Under the pieces are notes generated by a model, which had not been told where the DNA came from, did not search any database, and saw nothing but the letters and a program-made list of their open reading frames with translations. From NCBI GenBank assembly GCA_045644725.1, contig JAZRHK010000166.1, positions 1 to 35,478 on the forward strand: DNA of 35,478 nucleotides. Direction: 5' to 3'. The translations under genes were made by a program, and so were the position numbers. This DNA is from CAAGNP01 sp045644725. Lineage in GTDB: Bacteria; Bacteroidota; Bacteroidia; Bacteroidales; UBA932. This document shows, piece after piece, positions 31,833-35,478 of the stretch; position 1 is the stretch's first letter; each line of letters starts with the position of its first letter.

Positions 31833-33182
31833 TTATATTCTCTTCTTCTCCCACTTGGCGAATTTTATGTAGAGGTAGCATACGATGCCCAGGAGCGCGC
31901 CGTACAGTAGCTCCGCTGTCCAGACGAGTTCCACTCTGGTGGTAAGGTGTGTCATCGCCATGACAAAGAGGACATAAATTACCAGAATACCTGTCTCCAG
32001 ATAGAGTGCGGCAGATGTGTTGCCGGTACCGGAAACAGCCTCAAAGTAGGCGTTGCCTATCCCCTGCAGGATGGTCCCGCTGCATACTACCAGAATAGCG
32101 GGGACCACGAGATGGGCAAACTCCATATCATCGGTAAAGATAGATGCTATCTGTACAGGGAAGATTGATGTCACTGCAACTATAGGGATAGTGCATAGCA
32201 GACAGTTTTTCAAGATTTTCCTGATGGTGGGAAATACCATATCGGAGCGACCTTCCCCTATGATTTTGCTTACCAGAGTATTGGTGGTGGTGGAGAAAGC
32301 AAAGCAGGGGATGATGAGAATCAGATAGATGCTTCTGGTGATCGATGAGATTCCTGTGGCTGTCTCCCCCATTTTCTCTATAAAGATAAAAAAGATGAAC
32401 CATACGCCGAATGAAAAGAGCTTCTGCACCATTGTAGGGGTGGAGATTTTTAGAATTCGTCCCATCAGCTCAGACTCCAGCCTGTATGCTTTGAATATTC
32501 CGAACTCTCTTTTTCGCAGTGTGATATAGCTGTATGTAGTGAAAAATATGAAAGCCGATATCTCTGCACACAATGATGCCAGTGCTGCTCCACCTATACC
32601 CATCTGAGGAAAGCCGAAGTTTCCGAAGATAAGACAGTAGTCCAGCAATATATTGACAGCAGCCATTATCAGGGTGGAGTATGTAATCACTTTTGTATTG
32701 GAAATCCCTACATATAGAGCCCTGTACAGGTAGTTGAAACACACGAAGAGAATACCGAACTGACGGTAACGTATGTATTCTACTGATGCGTCATACAGGT
32801 TGGGCGAATCTATCAGCAGCAAGAGGAGCTGGTCCGAGCAGAAGTACAGAACTGAGAAGAGTATCAGACCCAGAAGGAGTATAAAGAGTGAACCGTGTTC
32901 AAAGATGACACCTATCCTTCCGTAATTTTTCTCTCCAAAACGGCGTGCTACGATAATCTGGATCCCTATCGCAAACCCTGCAGCCACAGTGGTGAAAAGG
33001 AGATAGAAAAGTCCTGCCAGCATAGAGGCGCCCAATGCTATTACACCCACATGCCCTAAAAAAGCGGTGTCGGTAAAATTGATTATGGTCTGGGCCATAT
33101 TCCCCAACATAATCGGGAGTGCTATACTCCAAATCTCCTTGTTTGATATCTGAGCTTTCACCTGAATCTGTGTTTTAATCAA
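31833..33182 (-). CDS. MATE-family multidrug/metabolite efflux transporter
   Basis: A 449-residue inner-membrane protein with about 12 hydrophobic helices in the two-bundle MATE arrangement, exchanging Na+ or H+ for drugs or metabolites. The N-terminus NKEIWSIALPIMLGNMAQTIINFTDTAFLGHVG is the family hallmark, followed by GFAIGIQIIVARRFGEKNY, and the second half repeats the pattern at KISTPTMVQKLFSFGVWFIFFIF and FSTTTNTLVSKIIGEG. The start at ATG 33182 precedes helix 1 by about 17 residues, normal for the family. The -7 sequence upstream is only a weak match. It is not obviously linked to the neighbouring surface proteins. Confidence 0.93.
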   Translation of the reverse strand: MIKTQIQVKAQISNKEIWSIALPIMLGNMAQTIINFTDTAFLGHVGVIALGASMLAGLFYLLFTTVAAGFAIGIQIIVARRFGEKNYGRIGVIFEHGSLFILLLGLILFSVLYFCSDQLLLLLIDSPNLYDASVEYIRYRQFGILFVCFNYLYRALYVGISNTKVITYSTLIMAAVNILLDYCLIFGNFGFPQMGIGGAALASLCAEISAFIFFTTYSYITLRKREFGIFKAYRLESELMGRILKISTPTMVQKLFSFGVWFIFFIFIEKMGETATGISSITRSIYLILIIPCFAFSTTTNTLVSKIIGEGRSDMVFPTIRKILKNCLLCTIPIVAVTSIFPVQIASIFTDDMEFAHLVVPAILVVCSGTILQGIGNAYFEAVSGTGNTSAALYLETGILVIYVLFVMAMTHLTTRVELVWTAELLYGALLGIVCYLYIKFAKWEKKRI

Positions 33183-33265
33183 TTGTGGCGCAAGTTACCA
33201 TATTTTCACGATAAAGACTGAATAAAGTTTATGCCGCTGTCCCGCTGTGTGTGAATGTCAGTGAT

Positions 33266-33420
33266 TCGGGGGCGAAAATGGGTAATCTGCCCCCGATGAT
33301 GTCAGGGGGGATATCGCTGTGTCGTTTTTTGCTGGTTTTATGACACAGTGGTGGCTGGATGTGGGCGTAATAGGGGGGAAATCGGGATGACTGTGACATA
33401 AATCTGGTAAAAAGTGTCAC
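33266..33420. repeat. Cluster of three hairpins in a gene-free region
   Basis: The 558-bp gap 33183-33740 has no convincing ORF. Its left part holds TCGGGGGC/GCCCCCGA (33266-33273/33289-33296), CTGTGTC/GACACAG (33317-33323/33342-33348) and GTGACA/TGTCAC (33393-33398/33415-33420), all perfect. The density of palindromes suggests accumulated extragenic repeats rather than one regulatory site. Confidence 0.6.
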
Positions 33421-33538
33421 GGCTCTTCTAAAGAGTAAGGCGGAGACAGTCAAAAATGGTAATGCGGCCCGTTTGGATGTATAGCCGGCACGAAAACAGC
33501 AGTCAAAAGCAGCAAAGTGTCCCTTTCTGATGTGTTAT

Positions 33539-33672
33539 GGGCACGAAAATACCCATTTCTGTGCCCAAAGTGTTTTGGAAATGAGAAACAGGCATGAAAA
33601 GTGGTGATTCTGTGCCAGAAGTGGTTGGGAAATGAGAAACGGGCACGAAAACGTATTGTTTCGTGCCCGTTT
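33539..33672. repeat. 51-bp tandem repeat built from hairpins
   Basis: Units 33539-33589 and 33590-33640 are each 51 bp and end in the same GGAAATGAGAAAC. A third partial unit begins at 33641 with GGGCACGAAAA. Each unit opens with a GGGCACGAAA-like arm and contains its inverse TGTGCC/CGTGCCC. The third unit gives a near-perfect 14-bp stem: AAACGGGCACGAAA (33637-33650) with TTTCGTGCCCGTTT (33659-33672), loop of 8 nt. Weaker similarity extends upstream to GGCACGAAAAC near 33487. Confidence 0.75.
33637..33672. terminator. Strong hairpin, possible terminator for the GGGtGRT gene
   Basis: A 14-bp perfect stem with an 8-nt loop about 70 bp beyond the GGGtGRT stop codon. In the minus direction it is followed by a short TTT only, so termination is plausible but not certain. 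It is part of the 51-bp repeat. Confidence 0.4.
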
Positions 33673-33681
33673 TGGGTTCAG

Positions 33682-33735
33682 ATCCCCGAACGGAGTCGGG
33701 GATGACATTTCGTCATTGTCGGCTTGGCCGGCAAT
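33682..33735. repeat. Extragenic palindromic element
   Basis: Two hairpins lie head to tail: ATCCCCGA/TCGGGGAT (33682-33689/33696-33703) and ATTGTCGGC/GCCGGCAAT (33715-33723/33727-33735, one G-T pair), joined by GACATTTCGTC. The pattern of a CCCCGA...TCGGGGATGAC hairpin next to a GTCATTG...CAAT hairpin is a widespread interspersed extragenic repeat style. It directly abuts the 3' end of the GGGtGRT gene. Confidence 0.65.
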
Positions 33736-33740
33736 CTATA

Positions 33741-34754
33741 TTACTTCGCAAATCCCTGAGCCACATCCACAGCCACAGCTACAGTAGCACCTACCATAGG
33801 GTTGTTACCGATGCCGAGGAAGCCCATCATCTCCACGTGAGCAGGAACTGATGAAGAACCTGCGAACTGAGCGTCTGAGTGCATACGGCCCATTGTGTCG
33901 GTCATACCGTATGAAGCAGGACCTGCAGCCATGTTGTCTGGGTGAAGGGTTCTACCTGTACCACCACCTGAAGCTACTGAGAAGTATTTCTTGCCAAGCT
34001 CCATGCACTCTTTCTTATAAGTGCCGGCTACTGGGTGCTGGAAGCGGGTAGGGTTGGTAGAGTTACCTGTGATAGATACATCTACACCCTCTTTGTGCAT
34101 GATAGCTACACCTTCGCGTACGTCGTTTGCGCCGTAGCATTTAACTTTAGCGCGAGGACCGTCTGAGTAAGGGATCTCGCGAACCACTTTAAGCTCAGAA
34201 GTGAAGTAGTCAAACTCAGTCTGAACATAAGTGAAACCGTTGATACGAGAGATGATCATAGCGGCATCTTTACCAAGACCGTTAAGGATGCAGCGTAGAG
34301 GCTCTTTACGTACTTTGTCAGCTTTAGCAGCGATTTTGATAGCACCCTCAGCAGCAGCGAATGACTCGTGACCTGCCAAGAAAGCGAAACATTTTGTCTC
34401 CTCTCTAAGAAGACGGGCAGCCAAGTTACCGTGGCCAAGACCCACTTTGCGGTCTTCTGCTACAGAACCAGGGATACAGAATGCCTGAAGACCAAGACCG
34501 ATAGCCTCAGCAGCGTCAGCAGCATTTGAACAACCTTTTTTGATTGCGATAGCAGCACCCACTACATATGCCCATTTTGCATTCTCGAAGCAGATAGGCT
34601 GAGTCTCTTCGCAAGTTTTGTATGGATCTACACCGTGAGCCTCGCAAATCTGGTTGGCCTCTTCGATGCTCTGGATACCCACTTCATTCAAGGCAGCAAG
34701 AATTTTAGCCATTCTGCGGTCTTGACTCTCAAATTTTACGTCTCTAATTGCCAT
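33741..34754 (-). CDS. GGGtGRT protein
   Basis: A 337-residue soluble protein of the GGGtGRT family, named for the motif seen here as S-G-G-G-T-G-R-T near residue 262, inside YFSVASGGGTGRTLHPDNMA. Other conserved stretches are GHGNLAARLLREETKCFAFLAGHESFAAAEGAIKIA and the C-terminal GFLGIGNNPMVGATVAVAVDVAQGFAK. The function is unknown; members are usually encoded next to a NifU-like scaffold, as here, which points to iron-sulfur cluster or sulfur metabolism. An unusual full Shine-Dalgarno precedes the ATG, and the regular codon choice suggests high expression. The upstream stop is 12 nt from its start. Confidence 0.92.
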   Translation of the reverse strand: MAIRDVKFESQDRRMAKILAALNEVGIQSIEEANQICEAHGVDPYKTCEETQPICFENAKWAYVVGAAIAIKKGCSNAADAAEAIGLGLQAFCIPGSVAEDRKVGLGHGNLAARLLREETKCFAFLAGHESFAAAEGAIKIAAKADKVRKEPLRCILNGLGKDAAMIISRINGFTYVQTEFDYFTSELKVVREIPYSDGPRAKVKCYGANDVREGVAIMHKEGVDVSITGNSTNPTRFQHPVAGTYKKECMELGKKYFSVASGGGTGRTLHPDNMAAGPASYGMTDTMGRMHSDAQFAGSSSVPAHVEMMGFLGIGNNPMVGATVAVAVDVAQGFAK

Positions 34755-34761
34755 AATAATT

Positions 34762-34768
34762 CCTCCTT
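34762..34768 (-). promoter_or_regulatory. Shine-Dalgarno for the GGGtGRT gene
   Basis: AAGGAGG on the minus strand, 7 nt before the ATG at 34754 and overlapping the stop codon of the scaffold gene. Such a perfect site at ideal spacing is rare in Bacteroidota and implies strong or coupled translation. Confidence 0.7.
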
Positions 34769-35468
34769 ATTCGTTACGTGGGTCAATATATTTAACGGCG
34801 CCTTGCTCCTCAGTGAAGCGACCGTAAGTACCGGTAACTTTCTTAAGAGCTTCGTTAGCGTCTGTACCTTTCTTAACTTCTTCCATGAATTTGCCAAGGT
34901 GAACGAACTCGTAACCGATAATTTCGTTGTTCTTGTCAAGGGCGATGCGTGAGCAGTAACCCTCAGCCATCTCAAGATAGCGTGGACCTTTGGCAACAGT
35001 ACCGAACATGGTACCTACCTGGCTTCTAAGACCTTTACCAAGGTCCTCAAGACCTGCACCTACAGGAAGACCATCCTCTGAGAAAGCAGATTGGGTACGG
35101 CCGTAAACGATCTGTAGGAAAAGCTCGCGCATAGCGGTGTTGATGGCGTCGCAAACAAGGTCAGTGTTAAGTGCCACAAGGATAGTTTTGCCAGGGAGGA
35201 TCTCAGAAGCCATAGCTGCCGAGTGGGTCATACCTGAACAACCGATAGTCTCTACAAGAGCTTCCTGGATAACGCCGTCCTTAACATTGAGTGAAAGTTT
35301 GCAGGCACCCTGCTGAGGTGCACACCAACCGATACCGTGAGTGAAACCTGAGATATCTTTGATCTCTTTGCTCTTTACCCATTTGCCCTCTTCAGGAATG
35401 GGAGCCGGGCCGTGATTGGCACCTTGAGCTACGCAGCACATATGCTGCACTTCGTGTGAATAAATCAT
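34767..35468 (-). CDS. NifU-like iron-sulfur cluster assembly scaffold protein
   Basis: A 233-residue soluble protein related to the N-terminal (IscU/NifU) scaffold domain. Its Cys-containing segments are visible: CCVAQGANHGP near residue 11, GIGWCAPQQGACKL near 48, and IGCSGMTHSAAMASEIL near 75, the last matching the scaffold Cys loop and its following helix. The protein is longer than IscU; the C-terminal part (about 130-233) is family-specific, including GLRSQVGTMFGTVAKGPRYLEMAEGYC. It is paired with GGGtGRT, a gene pair recurrent in Bacteroidota and Firmicutes. The start at ATG 35468 is near the window edge, so its promoter is not seen. Confidence 0.88.
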   Translation of the reverse strand: MIYSHEVQHMCCVAQGANHGPAPIPEEGKWVKSKEIKDISGFTHGIGWCAPQQGACKLSLNVKDGVIQEALVETIGCSGMTHSAAMASEILPGKTILVALNTDLVCDAINTAMRELFLQIVYGRTQSAFSEDGLPVGAGLEDLGKGLRSQVGTMFGTVAKGPRYLEMAEGYCSRIALDKNNEIIGYEFVHLGKFMEEVKKGTDANEALKKVTGTYGRFTEEQGAVKYIDPRNE

Positions 35469-35478
35469 AATTTTATCT

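Noticed and set aside
33229..33453. Minus-strand ORF of 74 codons in the repeat region
   Set aside because: It is composed of palindromic repeats, with no start signal, no domain and no neighbour context.
33539..33672. Possible CRISPR array
   Set aside because: The units are contiguous 51-bp tandem repeats without unique spacers, and no cas genes are present.

Overview
The window is chromosomal DNA from a member of the Bacteroidales (phylum Bacteroidota). The evidence is the repeated -7 promoter box TAnnTTTG (seen as TATATTTG, TATCTTTG, TACATTTG), the near absence of Shine-Dalgarno sequences, many short lipoprotein signals ending in [ST]-[SGN]-C, and protein families typical of this group: BACON, DUF4493, PCMD, fimbrillin-like, GLUG, DUF2490 and GGGtGRT. 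The genus cannot be fixed by eye. No rRNA, tRNA, CRISPR array, transposase or integrase was seen.

Layout. (1) 1-1640: an AT-rich gene for a phage/plasmid II/X-type replication initiator, then about 420 bases full of hairpins and repeats, probably a small mobile-element remnant and perhaps its origin. (2) 1669-5418: GntP-family permease; a short operon of LMW protein-tyrosine phosphatase, small lipoprotein and DUF1295 membrane protein; a nitroreductase. (3) 5485-10600: a SAM-dependent methyltransferase-like protein, then a tightly packed trio of exported hydrolases (GH18, M14 zinc carboxypeptidase, serine beta-lactamase-type hydrolase). (4) 10597-15420: DUF2490 protein, acyl-CoA synthetase, AraC-type regulator, and a BACON/Ig-like lipoprotein. 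(5) 15421-26684: a seven-gene operon of surface lipoproteins built from DUF4493, fimbrillin-like, Fn3-like and PCMD domains plus one predicted outer-membrane beta-barrel. It is driven by one promoter carrying a 9-bp dyad and closed by a strong terminator. (6) 26714-31824: two convergent cassettes, each made of a promoter, a leader of about 42 nt, an acidic 50-51-residue micro-ORF and a fimbrillin-like lipoprotein (597 aa, and a 936-aa GLUG-repeat protein), meeting at a shared bidirectional terminator. (7) 31833-33182: MATE transporter. (8) 33183-33740: non-coding palindromic repeats. (9) 33741-35468: GGGtGRT protein and a NifU-like scaffold.

Regions 5 and 6 are the most interesting. They encode a set of outer-surface lipoproteins with shared domains, no SusC/SusD pair and no recognisable fimbrial chaperone or protease. 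The promoter dyad, the beta-barrel, an unnamed module shared by three proteins and the repeated micro-ORF/lipoprotein cassette suggest a coordinately expressed surface-adhesion or glycan-binding system. Its function is inference; the domain content and gene order are read from the sequence.
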